DNA of 64,000 bases, taken from NCBI RefSeq assembly GCF_000253295.1, contig NC_015717.1, forward strand, positions 1,922,001 to 1,986,000, in the 5' to 3' direction. A program made the translations under genes and the position numbers. Origin of the DNA: Hyphomicrobium sp. MC1. Its GTDB lineage: Bacteria > Pseudomonadota > Alphaproteobacteria > Rhizobiales > Hyphomicrobiaceae. Positions within the stretch are counted from its first letter, which is position 1. Every line of letters begins with the position of its first letter. This document shows positions 1 to 9,226 of the stretch, piece after piece. A model generated the notes under the pieces. The model was not told where the DNA came from. It did no database searches and was given only the letters and a program-made list of their open reading frames with translations.

Positions 1-16
1 GGAAACGATTCGAGCG

Positions 17-1195
17 ATGTGGAAGACGCGGAGCATTTGTCTCGTCATTGTTGCGATCGCAGGGCTGCTTGCGGTCGTGTTGCAAAATGCGGAAGCCGCT
101 GAGACGGGGTTCGCGACCAAGGCACCGCATGCCATGCTGATGGACGCGGAAACGGGCGCCATCCTCTATCAGCACAACGCCGACGAGCTTTTCCCGCCAG
201 CGAGCATGAGCAAGCTGATGACGCTGGAGGTGCTTTTCCGCGCCATCAAGGAAGGCCGCGTTAAAAAGACCGACGAATACAAGATGAGCGTCAACGCCTG
301 GCGCAACGGCGGCGCACCGTCGGGCACGTCGGCGATGATGGTGCCGGTCAATACGACGGTGACGGTCGATGAGCTTATTCAAGGAGTCGCGGTTCAGTCG
401 GGCAACGATGCCGCCATGTGCATCGCCGAGAACATGGCTGGAACCGAAGGCGCGTTTGCGCGGATGATGAACGAGGAGGCGCGACGGATCGGCCTCAAAA
501 AATCAACGTTCGGCAATTCGACGGGACTGCCTGATCCCCACCAGCTGATGACGGCGCGGGAGCTTGCCATTCTGGCGCGCTACATCATCCGCGAATATCC
601 GGACTTCTACCCGGTTTTCAGCCAGAAGGAATTTCGCTACCGCCAGCATCGCTTCATCAATCGCAATCCGCTGCTGTTCTTGAACATCGGCGCCGATGGC
701 ATGAAGACCGGGCATATCGCGGCTGCCGGCTATGGCCTCGTCGGCTCGGCCGTTCAGGACGGCAAGCGGCTGATCGTCGTCGTCAGCGGGCTGGAGAAAG
801 CGGATCAGCGAAAGGACGAGGCTGCGAAGCTTCTGACGTGGGGCTTTCAGTCGTTCAGCGCGGTCAAGCTTTTCAACGCGGGTGAGATCGTCGGGCAAGC
901 GCGCGTCTGGGGCGGGAAGACTTGGTATGTACCGCTCGCCGCCAAGGGCGACGTTATGTTTACGATGCCTAAATATCCGGCAAATCAGCGGATCTCGGCA
1001 GAAATCGTCTATAAGGCGCCCCTGAAGCCGCCGGTGAAGAAAGGCGATCAGGTCGCGACGCTGCGTATTTCGAGTTCAAGCAGCGCATCGGCCGAAGTGC
1101 CGCTCTATGCTACGGAGGACGTTTCGAACGGCGGGATCGTCCGCCAGGGCGTCGACTCCCTTGTGCTAATGGCCTTGCGCCGGCTGGCACTCTAG
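17..1195 (+). CDS. D-alanyl-D-alanine carboxypeptidase (PBP5/6 family)
   Basis: Penicillin-binding carboxypeptidase that trims the terminal D-Ala from peptidoglycan stem peptides in the periplasm. The 392-residue protein starts with a signal peptide ending near residue 28 (AEA/AE). It carries all three active-site motifs of the S11 peptidase family: SxxK with the nucleophile at S63 (SMSK 63-66), SGN at 128-130 and KTG at 230-232. A beta-rich C-terminal domain (about 290-370) and a final amphipathic stretch fit the PBP5/6 layout of membrane anchoring. It stands 30 bp upstream of tmk on the same strand and may be cotranscribed with it. Its upstream region lies outside the window. The family is clear. 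Which dac paralogue it is cannot be told from sequence alone. Confidence 0.93.
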   Translation: MWKTRSICLVIVAIAGLLAVVLQNAEAAETGFATKAPHAMLMDAETGAILYQHNADELFPPASMSKLMTLEVLFRAIKEGRVKKTDEYKMSVNAWRNGGAPSGTSAMMVPVNTTVTVDELIQGVAVQSGNDAAMCIAENMAGTEGAFARMMNEEARRIGLKKSTFGNSTGLPDPHQLMTARELAILARYIIREYPDFYPVFSQKEFRYRQHRFINRNPLLFLNIGADGMKTGHIAAAGYGLVGSAVQDGKRLIVVVSGLEKADQRKDEAAKLLTWGFQSFSAVKLFNAGEIVGQARVWGGKTWYVPLAAKGDVMFTMPKYPANQRISAEIVYKAPLKPPVKKGDQVATLRISSSSSASAEVPLYATEDVSNGGIVRQGVDSLVLMALRRLAL

Positions 1196-1225
1196 ATTAC
1201 GCCCGCCGAAAAGCAGAGGCGAGCC

Positions 1226-1855
1226 ATGAAGCGCGGAAAATTCATCACCTTCGAAGGCGGAGAGGCCACCGGAAAATCGACCCAGTCGAAGCGCCTGGCC
1301 GAACGGCTGGAACGCGCCGGCATTCCCGTGATAGTCACGCGCGAGCCGGGCGGCACGCCGGTCGGCGAGGATGTGCGCGCCCTTATCATGAAGGATCGTC
1401 CGACCGATCCGGTGACAGAGCTTCTGCTTTTCGCCGCGGCGCGGGCCGAGCATATGACGTCGGTGATCCGCCCAGCGCTCTATGACGGCACGTGGGTGAT
1501 CTCGGATCGCTTCATTGATTCAACGCGCGTCTATCAGGGCAAGCTCTATGGTCTGGAGCGCGCCTTTATCGAGCAACTGGAAAAGTTCATCGTGGCGCCG
1601 GACTACCCGGACTTGACGTTGATCCTTGACCTGCCTGCGAGCGCGGGGATCGAGCGGGCGGAGCTGCGCGGCACGCTATCGCGCTACGACGCCGAGCGCA
1701 TCGAAACGCACGAGACGCTGCGCGAGGGCTTCCTCGAAATCGCCGAGCAGGAACCGCAGCGCTGCGTGCTGATCGACGGCCATCTGCCGGTGGCGAGCGT
1801 CGAGACGGCCGTGTGGCAGGCGGTTACCGCGCATCTGCTCGCTGAGGCCGATTGA
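1226..1855 (+). CDS. tmk: Thymidylate kinase
   Basis: Phosphorylates dTMP to dTDP in the cytoplasm for DNA synthesis. The 209-residue length is typical. The P-loop GGEATGKST is at about 11-19, the DR(Y/F) substrate motif appears as SDRF near 92, and an arginine-rich lid follows at about 140-155. The start follows a GAGGCGAG ribosome-binding site by a few bases. The stop codon overlaps the holB start in the sequence TGATG, indicating translational coupling. Pairing tmk with holB is widespread in bacteria. Confidence 0.97.
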   Translation: MKRGKFITFEGGEATGKSTQSKRLAERLERAGIPVIVTREPGGTPVGEDVRALIMKDRPTDPVTELLLFAAARAEHMTSVIRPALYDGTWVISDRFIDSTRVYQGKLYGLERAFIEQLEKFIVAPDYPDLTLILDLPASAGIERAELRGTLSRYDAERIETHETLREGFLEIAEQEPQRCVLIDGHLPVASVETAVWQAVTAHLLAEAD

Positions 1856-2976
1856 TGGCGCGTGCGCCATTGGGGGCTGACATCGAGGCGTTGCCGGAAG
1901 CGGATCGGCTCGATGATTTTCCGCACCCGCGCGAGACGCGCGCTCTCTATGGCCAGGACGCAGCGCAAGAGGTGTTTGCAGAAGCACTCGCCGGCGGGCG
2001 CATGCATCATGCGTGGTTGCTCGCGGGGCCAGCCGGTATCGGCAAGGCGACGCTCGCTTATCTCGTGGCGCGTGCGGCGCTCGCCGAACCCGACGAGCGC
2101 GATATGTTCGGGCAGGGTCTCACGATCGAACCGGACTCGCGGACGGATCGGCAGGTGCGCGCGCTTTCGCATCCGGCGCTGTTCGTCATCCGGCGGCCGT
2201 ACGATCAGAAGACGAAGCGCTTTCCTCAGACTATCCCGATTGACGAAGTGCGCAAGCTCAAAGGCTTTCTGTCGCTCAGCTCGGGCGACGAGGGCCGGCG
2301 CGTCGTCATCGTCGACAGCGCCGATGAGCTCAATCAGAACGCGGCCAACGCGCTTTTGAAGTCGCTCGAAGAGCCGCCGGGGCGAACGATCTTCCTGCTC
2401 GTTACGTCGGCGCCGGGACGGTTGCTCGCGACGATCCGGTCGCGGTGCCGCGTCATTGCGATGCTGCCTCTCTCGGACAGCGATCTGAAGCGCGCTGCTG
2501 CGCAGGCGCTGACGGCGGCGGAGATGGCGCTCCCGGAAGAGCATGACTGGGACAAACTCTTGCCGCTGGCAGGTGGCAGCGTCGGGCGGGCGCTCATCCT
2601 GCTCGGCGGCGGCGGGCTTGGCCTGCAGGCTCGTATCGACCATATCCTCGGGGGCCTGCCGAAGCTCGACCTCAGAACCGTGCACGGCCTTGCGGATGAG
2701 CTACAACCCGTAGCCCAGGACCGGAAATTCCAGCTCTTCATGGACCTTTTCCAGGCGAGCCTGGGGCGGCTGATCTCGGCAGCTGCGACGGGCGAGGGGG
2801 CGCCGCGCGACGTGGAGCTGGCGGCCCGGCTGATCGGGCCTCAGCGCCTTGCGACTTTTGCCGAGCTATGGGAAACACTGGCCCGCGACAAGGCTGACAC
2901 CGTTACGCTCAACCTTGACCGCAAATCGCTCATCCTCGGAAGTTTCGCGCGCCTCGAGGCAGCGAGCCGCGGCTGA
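1855..2976 (+). CDS. holB: DNA polymerase III subunit delta-prime
   Basis: Component of the clamp-loader complex that opens the beta clamp. The 373-residue AAA+ protein has the N-terminal MHHAWLLAGPAGIGK segment, a Walker-A-like loop near residue 60, and a sensor SRC motif (IRSRCRV, about 200). ATG at 1855 is preferred over the TTG three bases earlier because it gives the common TGATG overlap with tmk. The N-terminus is about 40 residues longer than in enteric HolB. It is followed by metG after a 49-bp gap. Confidence 0.93.
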   Translation: MARAPLGADIEALPEADRLDDFPHPRETRALYGQDAAQEVFAEALAGGRMHHAWLLAGPAGIGKATLAYLVARAALAEPDERDMFGQGLTIEPDSRTDRQVRALSHPALFVIRRPYDQKTKRFPQTIPIDEVRKLKGFLSLSSGDEGRRVVIVDSADELNQNAANALLKSLEEPPGRTIFLLVTSAPGRLLATIRSRCRVIAMLPLSDSDLKRAAAQALTAAEMALPEEHDWDKLLPLAGGSVGRALILLGGGGLGLQARIDHILGGLPKLDLRTVHGLADELQPVAQDRKFQLFMDLFQASLGRLISAAATGEGAPRDVELAARLIGPQRLATFAELWETLARDKADTVTLNLDRKSLILGSFARLEAASRG

Positions 2977-3025
2977 GCAGGGCGCGCACGCGCGCCGCGG
3001 CTGACACTGCAGAAAGAATCCGAAA

Positions 3026-4576
3026 GTGGCGGAAAAATATTACATCACGACGCCGATCTTCTACCCCAACGGCAAGCCGCATATCGGTCACGCGTACACG
3101 GTGATCGCGAGCGATACGCTCGCCCGGTTTGCGCGTCTCGACGGCCGCGACGTGTTCTTCCTGTCGGGCACCGACGAGCACGGTCTGAAGATGAAGCAGA
3201 CTGCCGACAAAGAGGGGATCACGCCGCTCGCGCTGGCTGATCGCAACTCAGCGATCTTCCGCTCGATGCTGGAGGTGCTCGGGACCTCGAACGACGAATT
3301 CTTCCGCACGACCGAGCCGCGCCACTACAAAGCCTGCCAGGCAATCTGGGAGAAGATGGCCGCTAACGGCGACATCTACCTCGGCAGCTACGGCGGCTGG
3401 TATTCGGTGCGCCAGGAAGCCTATTTCGATGAGAAGGAAACGACCGTCGGCGAGGATGGCGTTCGCCGCGAGCCGCTGGGGTCGCCCGTCGAGTGGACGG
3501 AAGAGCAGAGCTACTTTTTCCGCCTGTCGGCCTACCAGGACAAGCTGCTTGCCCACTACGAGAGCCACCCGGAATTCGTCGGGCCGCCTGAGCGCCTGAA
3601 CGAAGTGATGAGTTTCGTGAAGTCGGGCCTGAAGGATCTTTCGATCTCGCGCTCGACATTCGACTGGGGCGTGCCGGTTCCGGGCGACGACAAGCACGTC
3701 ATGTACGTGTGGGTCGATGCGCTGACGAATTACATCACGGCCTGCGGTTATCCGGACGAGACGAATGCGAAGTGGCGCTACTGGCCGGCCGACGTGCACG
3801 TCGTCGGCAAGGACATCGTGCGCTTTCACGGCGTCTACTGGCCTGCGTTCCTGATGTCGGCGGGCGTTCCGCTGCCCGAACGGGTCTTCGCCCACGGGTT
3901 TCTGTTCAACCGCGGCGAGAAGATGTCGAAGTCGGTCGGCAACGTCGTCGATCCGTTCGAGATGGTCGAAACGTTCGGCCGCGATGCCGTGCGTTATTTC
4001 TTCCTGCGCGAAGTGATGTTCGGGCAGGACGGCAGCTATTCGGCCGACGTCATCGTCAACCGGATCAATGCCGATCTCGCGAACAACCTCGGCAATTTGG
4101 CGCAGCGCTCGCTGTCGATGATCTTCAAGAACTGCGACGGCGCCATTCCGCAGCCGGGCGCGTTCAGCGAAGCCGATGAAGCGATCCTCACTGCGACGGA
4201 CGGGCTCTACGTCACAGTACGCGCGGAGATGGAACGGCAGAGCATCACCAAATATCTCGATGCGCTCTGGACGGTCATCGCGGATGCCAACCGTTACTTC
4301 GCGGCCGAAGAGCCGTGGGCAAAGAAGAAAACCGATCCGGCGCGGATGGCGACGATCCTGTACGTCACGGCTGAATGCGTGCGCCAGTTTGCGATCCTCA
4401 TTCAGCCGGTGATGCCGGAAAGTGCGGCGAAACTGCTCGATCTGCTGGCGGTTGCGCCGGAGGATCGCACGTTCGCAAGTCTCGGGGCCACCGGACGCCT
4501 GAAGCCGGGGACGAAAACCCCTGAACCACAAGGCGTTTTCCCGCGCTACGTCGCGCCGGAGGAAAGCAAGGCGTGA
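3026..4576 (+). CDS. metG: Methionyl-tRNA synthetase
   Basis: Class I aminoacyl-tRNA synthetase charging tRNA-Met. The HIGH motif is present as HIGH near residue 21 inside an ITTPIFYPNGKPHIGH segment, and KMSKS is near 300 (GEKMSKSVGN). The 516-residue length fits the short alphaproteobacterial form without a C-terminal EMAP/Trbp111 dimerisation domain. The start is GTG at 3026, with the conserved YYITTPIFY beginning at residue 5. It lies between holB and tatD in a plus-strand operon, a frequent arrangement in this class. Confidence 0.97.
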   Translation: MAEKYYITTPIFYPNGKPHIGHAYTVIASDTLARFARLDGRDVFFLSGTDEHGLKMKQTADKEGITPLALADRNSAIFRSMLEVLGTSNDEFFRTTEPRHYKACQAIWEKMAANGDIYLGSYGGWYSVRQEAYFDEKETTVGEDGVRREPLGSPVEWTEEQSYFFRLSAYQDKLLAHYESHPEFVGPPERLNEVMSFVKSGLKDLSISRSTFDWGVPVPGDDKHVMYVWVDALTNYITACGYPDETNAKWRYWPADVHVVGKDIVRFHGVYWPAFLMSAGVPLPERVFAHGFLFNRGEKMSKSVGNVVDPFEMVETFGRDAVRYFFLREVMFGQDGSYSADVIVNRINADLANNLGNLAQRSLSMIFKNCDGAIPQPGAFSEADEAILTATDGLYVTVRAEMERQSITKYLDALWTVIADANRYFAAEEPWAKKKTDPARMATILYVTAECVRQFAILIQPVMPESAAKLLDLLAVAPEDRTFASLGATGRLKPGTKTPEPQGVFPRYVAPEESKA

Positions 4577-4629
4577 GCGGACAACGCGCCGCACGGCGCG
4601 GCGCGGCCTGTAGAGAGTAAAACGACCTG

Positions 4630-5448
4630 ATGCTTGTCGATCATCATTGCCATCTCGATTTTCCCGACTTCGCGCCGGAGCTTGATGATGTCGTTGCGCG
4701 GGCGCGCGCAGCAGGCGTCGGCACGCTCGTCACGATCTCGACGCGGATCCGCGAGTTCGACAAGCTGAAGGCGATTACCGAGCGTTTCGACAATGTCTAT
4801 TGCTCGGTCGGCACGCACCCGAACAACGCGCATGAAGAACTCGACATTCCGCTCGAACAGATCATCGCGCTGTCGAAGCATCCGAAGGTCGTTGCGATCG
4901 GGGAGGCAGGCCTCGACTATCATTACGATACCTCGACGCCCGCCGCACAGGCCGAAGGCTTTCGCCGCCACATCGCTGCGGCGCGCGAGACGGGCTTGCC
5001 GCTCGAAATTCACACGCGCGATGCCGACGAGGATACGCTCGCCATTCTCGAAGAAGAAACCGCCAAGGGTGCGTTTCCGGCCGTGCTCCATTGCTACACG
5101 GGTGGACGGAAGCTCGCGATGCGCGCGCTTGAGCTTGGGCTTTACGTGTCGTTCACCGGCGTGATTACGTTCAAGAACTCGGAAGGCTTGCGCGAGATCG
5201 TGCGCGACGTGCCGCTCGACCGGCTGCTCGTCGAAACGGATGCCCCGTTCCTTGCGCCCATCCCGTTTCGCGGCAAGCGCAACGAACCGGCTTATGTCGT
5301 GCGCACCGCAGCGGCGCTGGCCGATGTGAAAGGCGTATCGCCTGACGAGATCGCAGCCGCAACGACGGCGAATTTCTTCCGGCTCTACAGCAAGGCGAAG
5401 CCGCCGAAATCCATTCCTTCCATAGACGGCGGGTCTGCCGCAGCATGA
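4630..5448 (+). CDS. tatD: TatD family metal-dependent hydrolase/DNase
   Basis: TIM-barrel metallohydrolase of the TatD/YcfH type, associated with 3'-5' exonuclease and repair activity. The 272-residue protein starts MLVDHHCHLDF with the HxH metal motif. It has the GEAGLDYH segment (about 95-102), H in EIHTRDAD, H in LHCYTGG and the LVETDAPFL segment near 200. The last four bases (ATGA) overlap the next gene. The holB-metG-tatD-metallohydrolase order suggests one transcript. The substrate of this paralogue is not shown by sequence. Confidence 0.92.
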   Translation: MLVDHHCHLDFPDFAPELDDVVARARAAGVGTLVTISTRIREFDKLKAITERFDNVYCSVGTHPNNAHEELDIPLEQIIALSKHPKVVAIGEAGLDYHYDTSTPAAQAEGFRRHIAAARETGLPLEIHTRDADEDTLAILEEETAKGAFPAVLHCYTGGRKLAMRALELGLYVSFTGVITFKNSEGLREIVRDVPLDRLLVETDAPFLAPIPFRGKRNEPAYVVRTAAALADVKGVSPDEIAAATTANFFRLYSKAKPPKSIPSIDGGSAAA

Positions 5449-6242
5449 GCTACAGATGCACGATATTGGGTTGCGGCTCTTCCGGCGGCGTGCCGCGCAT
5501 TGGCATGAACTGGGGTGCGTGCGATCCTGAAAATCCGAAGAACCGGCGGCTGCGCTGCTCGGCTCTGATCGAACGCACGGGATCGGGCGGACGGACCTCA
5601 GTTCTGATCGACACTTCGCCTGATTTTCGCGAGCAGATCTTGTCGACGCGTCTTACCGCGCTCGACGGCGTGCTCTATACGCACGATCATGCCGACCACA
5701 CGCACGGCATCGACGATCTGCGCATGGTCTCCTTTTCGATGAAGCGTCGCGTCGATGTTTATTTCAACAAGGCGACCGGCGATAGCTTGAAGTCGCGCTT
5801 TTCATATTGCTTCGAGACGCCGCCCGGATCGGCTTACATGCCGATGCTCAACGGTCATGAGATCGACGGCGTAACGCCGGTCGCAATTGCGGGCGGCGGC
5901 GGCACGATCACCGCACGGCCGATCCAGCAGCATCACGGTTCGATCCTGTCGCTCGGCTACCGGGTTTCCAATCTCGCGTACTCTCCGGACATCAACGACA
6001 TTCCGGCGGAGTCCCTTCCACTGCTCGAAGGGCTCGACGTCTGGATCGTCGATGCGTTGCGTCACGGCGTGCACGAAAGCCATTTCAGCGTGAAGCAGGC
6101 ACTGATGTGGGCCGAGCGCCTGAAGCCGAAGCGCACGATCCTGACGCACATGACGAGCGAACTCGATTACGCAACGCTGGCGCGCGAACTGCCGGCGGGC
6201 GTCGAGCCGGCTTACGACGGCATGATGATTTCATTTACCTGA
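5445..6242 (+). CDS. MBL-fold metallohydrolase (PhnP-like)
   Basis: Metallo-beta-lactamase-fold hydrolase of 265 residues. The N-terminus has the GCGSSGGVPRIG segment typical of PhnP/RNase Z-like phosphodiesterases. The metal-binding THDHADHTHG motif (HxHxDH) is near residues 80-89, and later metal ligands are seen in QQHHGS and TILTHM. Its start overlaps the tatD stop by 4 bp, so translation is likely coupled. It is commonly found behind tatD in alphaproteobacteria and is often annotated as a phosphoribosyl 1,2-cyclic phosphodiesterase. There is no phosphonate gene cluster here, so that specific activity is unproven. Confidence 0.88.
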   Translation: MSYRCTILGCGSSGGVPRIGMNWGACDPENPKNRRLRCSALIERTGSGGRTSVLIDTSPDFREQILSTRLTALDGVLYTHDHADHTHGIDDLRMVSFSMKRRVDVYFNKATGDSLKSRFSYCFETPPGSAYMPMLNGHEIDGVTPVAIAGGGGTITARPIQQHHGSILSLGYRVSNLAYSPDINDIPAESLPLLEGLDVWIVDALRHGVHESHFSVKQALMWAERLKPKRTILTHMTSELDYATLARELPAGVEPAYDGMMISFT

Positions 6243-6272
6243 GGAAAAGGGCGGCGAGAACGCCGCCTGACG

Positions 6273-6665
6273 TCATCGCCAAAGGCCGTAATCATCCCAT
6301 TTCGCTTCGGGGATGAGGCCACCTAGCTTGTACGTGAATGTTTTCGCCCGCATCTGGTCGGGCGTGACCGTGCAGGTGAAATCGAGAAAATACCAGCGGT
6401 TGTTGGCGCGCACCGCGCCGCCTTTCGCGGTGACGACGTTGTCCTTGAATATAGCCGGCTTCTGAATGGTCGTGGTGACGCGATCGATGCCCTTCAAATG
6501 ACTGCCCTTGCGGACGGCGTCGATGCCGCGAAGATTGCAGACTTGGTGCGCACGTTCTTCCGGCTGAAGCTCCTTGAGCACGCGGTCCATCGAAGCATCC
6601 GCCAACGCCGTTTGCGTGCTGCCTGCAAACGTAAGCAACAATACAAGACTTCTCTTCGAGAGCAT
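6273..6665 (-). CDS. DUF930 domain-containing exported protein
   Basis: Small 130-residue protein with an N-terminal signal peptide (about 1-23, ending ALADA). The body matches what I recall of DUF930: a LKELQPEERAHQVCNLRGI start, a gene-proximal GAVRANNRWY segment, and FTCTVTPDQ near the C-terminus. The two body cysteines (in QVCN and FTCT) could form a disulphide in the periplasm. DUF930 is reported mainly from Hyphomicrobiales, and its function is unknown. It converges on the metallohydrolase gene with only 30 bp between them. Confidence 0.75.
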   Translation of the reverse strand: MLSKRSLVLLLTFAGSTQTALADASMDRVLKELQPEERAHQVCNLRGIDAVRKGSHLKGIDRVTTTIQKPAIFKDNVVTAKGGAVRANNRWYFLDFTCTVTPDQMRAKTFTYKLGGLIPEAKWDDYGLWR

Positions 6666-6871
6666 TCCCCTGACTTCCCCTTTGAATTCCCCATCAGTCC
6701 GGAACGACCGGAAGCGGCCCCCCGACCGCGATCGTCAAAACGCGCGTTGATGTGACCGTAATGAGGCAACATCCGTCACTGCAGACCTCGCCTGCGCCGC
6801 GTGACGGAGGTTTCAGCGATGTTTTGGGAGTCTAGGGACGGCAGCTGTCGAAAAAGTAAATATGGCGCTCG

Positions 6872-7603
6872 CTAGGCTAATGGCTCGCGCCATTCGCGGA
6901 AGTTTATGATCCCGCCGTTTCTTTCGCACTGCGGCGATGCGAGTTCGAGAAAGAGCGGAACAAGATCTTCGGGAGGGGGAAGAGTTGCCGGATCTTCGCC
7001 CGGAAATGCCTTGGCGCGCATCTGTGTGCGCGTGGCACCAGGATTGATCAGATTGGCTTTGACGGACGTGCTCTGGAGTTCGGCAGCCCAAGTTTTAACG
7101 AGCGCTTCGAGCCCAGCTTTCGACGCGGAATACGCGCCCCAGTAAGCGTATTTGCCGCTGGCGGCGCCCGACGTCACGAACACAGCCCGGCCGGCATCGG
7201 AACGCTTCAGCAGCGGATCGAGCGTGCGGATCAGACGCCAGTTGGCGTTGAGGTTGATGTCGATGGTGGAGAGAAAGCCTTCGTCGGTCGTGTGGCCGAG
7301 CGGGGAGAGCGGGCCGAGGATGCCGGCGTTGGCGATCAGAATATCGAGGCGCTCCCAGCGCTGATAGATCGTTGGCCCGAGCTGATCGACCCGGTCGCCT
7401 TTTTTGAGGTCGAGCTGAAGAAGGGTCGCGGCGCCGCCAAGTGCCCGGATCTCATCGTCAACCGCTTCGAGCCCGCCGAGCGATCGCGCTGCCAGGATAA
7501 CGTGAGCTCCGGATTTCGCGAGGCCTAGAGCAACGGCGCGGCCGATACCGCGGGATGCGCCGGTGACGAGCGCAATGCGCCCTGAGAGGGGAGTGTCCGT
7601 CAT
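6872..7603 (-). CDS. SDR family NAD(P)-dependent oxidoreductase
   Basis: Classical short-chain dehydrogenase of 243 residues. The cofactor motif TGASRGIG is at about 14-21, NAG (IANAGIL) near 93, catalytic Ser in VTSGAASG near 145, and YSASKAG (YxxxK) near 158. The C-terminal segment NPGATRTQMRAKAFPG is typical of YciK/FabG-like reductases. It sits 41 bp downstream of purF on the same strand, an order seen in many related genomes, so it is probably cotranscribed. The substrate is not identifiable. Confidence 0.88.
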   Translation of the reverse strand: MTDTPLSGRIALVTGASRGIGRAVALGLAKSGAHVILAARSLGGLEAVDDEIRALGGAATLLQLDLKKGDRVDQLGPTIYQRWERLDILIANAGILGPLSPLGHTTDEGFLSTIDINLNANWRLIRTLDPLLKRSDAGRAVFVTSGAASGKYAYWGAYSASKAGLEALVKTWAAELQSTSVKANLINPGATRTQMRAKAFPGEDPATLPPPEDLVPLFLELASPQCERNGGIINFREWREPLA

Positions 7604-7644
7604 GTGTCACTCTTCAAAAGCAACGGACGGACAGGCCGCCCTCA

Positions 7645-9135
7645 TCAGCCGACTTCGGCGAGAAGGGATAGCTGCCTCGGAATGGCTTCGCCACCGTAAT
7701 CGGTGAGATTGGTCGGGTAATCGCCAGTGAAGCAGTGATCGGTGAACTGCGGCGCACGGTTATCGCGGCCTTCAAGACCGATGGCGCGATAGATGCCGTC
7801 AACCGACAGGAAGGCAAGGCTGTCGGCTTCCATGAAGTCGCGCATTTCGTCGAGCGACATGTTGGCGGCGAGCAGGTCTTTCTTGCTCGGCGTGTCGATG
7901 CCGTAGAAATCCGGATGCGTAATCGGTGGCGAGGAAATCCGCATGTGGACTTCGGCTGCGCCAGCGTCGCGGATGAGCTGGACAATTTTCTTCGACGTGG
8001 TGCCGCGCACGACGCTGTCGTCGATCAGGACGACGCGGTTGCCGCGAATGACGCCGGAGTTCGCCGAGTGCTTGAGCTTGACGCCCAGCTGGCGGATGCG
8101 CTGCTCGGGCTCGATAAAGGTTCGGCCGACATAGTGATTGCGGATGATGCCGAGTTCGAACGGGATGCCGCTCTGCTGGCTGAAACCGATAGCGGCGGGC
8201 ACGCCGGAATCCGGGATCGGCACAATGACGTCGGCGGCGGGCGCGGATTCGCGCGCCAGTTCGATGCCCATGCGCTTGCGGATATCATAAACGGTCTGGC
8301 CGCCGACGATGGAATCCGGACGGGCGAAGTAGATGTATTCGAAGATGCATGGACGCGCCGGGCGCATCGGGAAGGGGCGGTGGCTTTCGAGGCCCTCGTC
8401 CGTGATGACGACGACTTCGCCGTTATCCACTTCGCGCAGGAACTCGGCGCCGACCATGTCGAGCGCGCAGGTTTCGGAGGCGAGCACATAAGAGGTGCCG
8501 AGGCGGCCGATGACCAGCGGGCGGATGCCGATCGGATCGCGGACGCCGATCATCATGTCATTGGTCATGCAGACGAGGGCGTAAGAGCCTTCGACCTGCC
8601 GTACCGCATCAACGAGGCGTTCGACGATGCGGCGCTTCTTGGAGCGGGAGAGAAGGTGAAGAATGACTTCCGTGTCGGAGGTCGACTGACAGATGGCGCC
8701 GGATGAGATCAGTTCGCGCCGAAGCGTCAGAGCATTGGTGAGGTTGCCGTTATGGGCGACTGCGAAACCGCCGGTATCGATGTCAGCAAAAAGCGGCTGG
8801 ACGTTACGGATGAGGGGATCGCCGGTTGTCGAGTAGCGATCGTGGCCGATGGCCATGCGGCCTTTAAGGCGGGCGAGAACTTCAGGTTTCGAGAAGTTGT
8901 CGCCAACGAGCCCCATGCGGCGCTCGGAGTGGAAGTTGCGGCCGTCGTAGGAGACGATGCCGGCTGCTTCCTGGCCGCGATGCTGCAGGGCGTGAAGGCC
9001 CAGCGCCGTGATCGCCGCCGCATCGGGATGGTCGAAGATGCCAAAGACGCCACATTCTTCGCGTAGACGATCATCGCCATAGCGCGTGAACGTGAGGCCA
9101 TCGATTTTCGTCGTCGCGCCGCCTTGCTGTGCCAT
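7645..9135 (-). CDS. purF: Amidophosphoribosyltransferase
   Basis: First committed step of de novo purine synthesis: PRPP plus glutamine to phosphoribosylamine. The N-terminal Ntn glutaminase domain has its nucleophile at C28 (EECGVFGIF). The 27 residues before it act as a pro-sequence that is removed in this family. The PRPP-binding loop is seen as VVLIDDSVVRGTTS near 368-381. A strong ribosome-binding site (GGGAGGT) lies just before the ATG. Length 496 fits the Bacillus-type enzyme. Upstream is cvpA, the usual partner. Confidence 0.97.
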   Translation of the reverse strand: MAQQGGATTKIDGLTFTRYGDDRLREECGVFGIFDHPDAAAITALGLHALQHRGQEAAGIVSYDGRNFHSERRMGLVGDNFSKPEVLARLKGRMAIGHDRYSTTGDPLIRNVQPLFADIDTGGFAVAHNGNLTNALTLRRELISSGAICQSTSDTEVILHLLSRSKKRRIVERLVDAVRQVEGSYALVCMTNDMMIGVRDPIGIRPLVIGRLGTSYVLASETCALDMVGAEFLREVDNGEVVVITDEGLESHRPFPMRPARPCIFEYIYFARPDSIVGGQTVYDIRKRMGIELARESAPAADVIVPIPDSGVPAAIGFSQQSGIPFELGIIRNHYVGRTFIEPEQRIRQLGVKLKHSANSGVIRGNRVVLIDDSVVRGTTSKKIVQLIRDAGAAEVHMRISSPPITHPDFYGIDTPSKKDLLAANMSLDEMRDFMEADSLAFLSVDGIYRAIGLEGRDNRAPQFTDHCFTGDYPTNLTDYGGEAIPRQLSLLAEVG

Positions 9136-9226
9136 AAGGCACCTCCCGCGATTGAGCCGCCCTGCTCCGCCCGATACGCCGGGTAACTAAATTCCGAACG
9201 TGCCGTCGCCGCTGACGCTAGCCGCG

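Noticed and set aside
3248..4594. 448-codon open frame antisense to metG
   Set aside because: Shadow of metG with typical Arg/His/Asp-rich composition.
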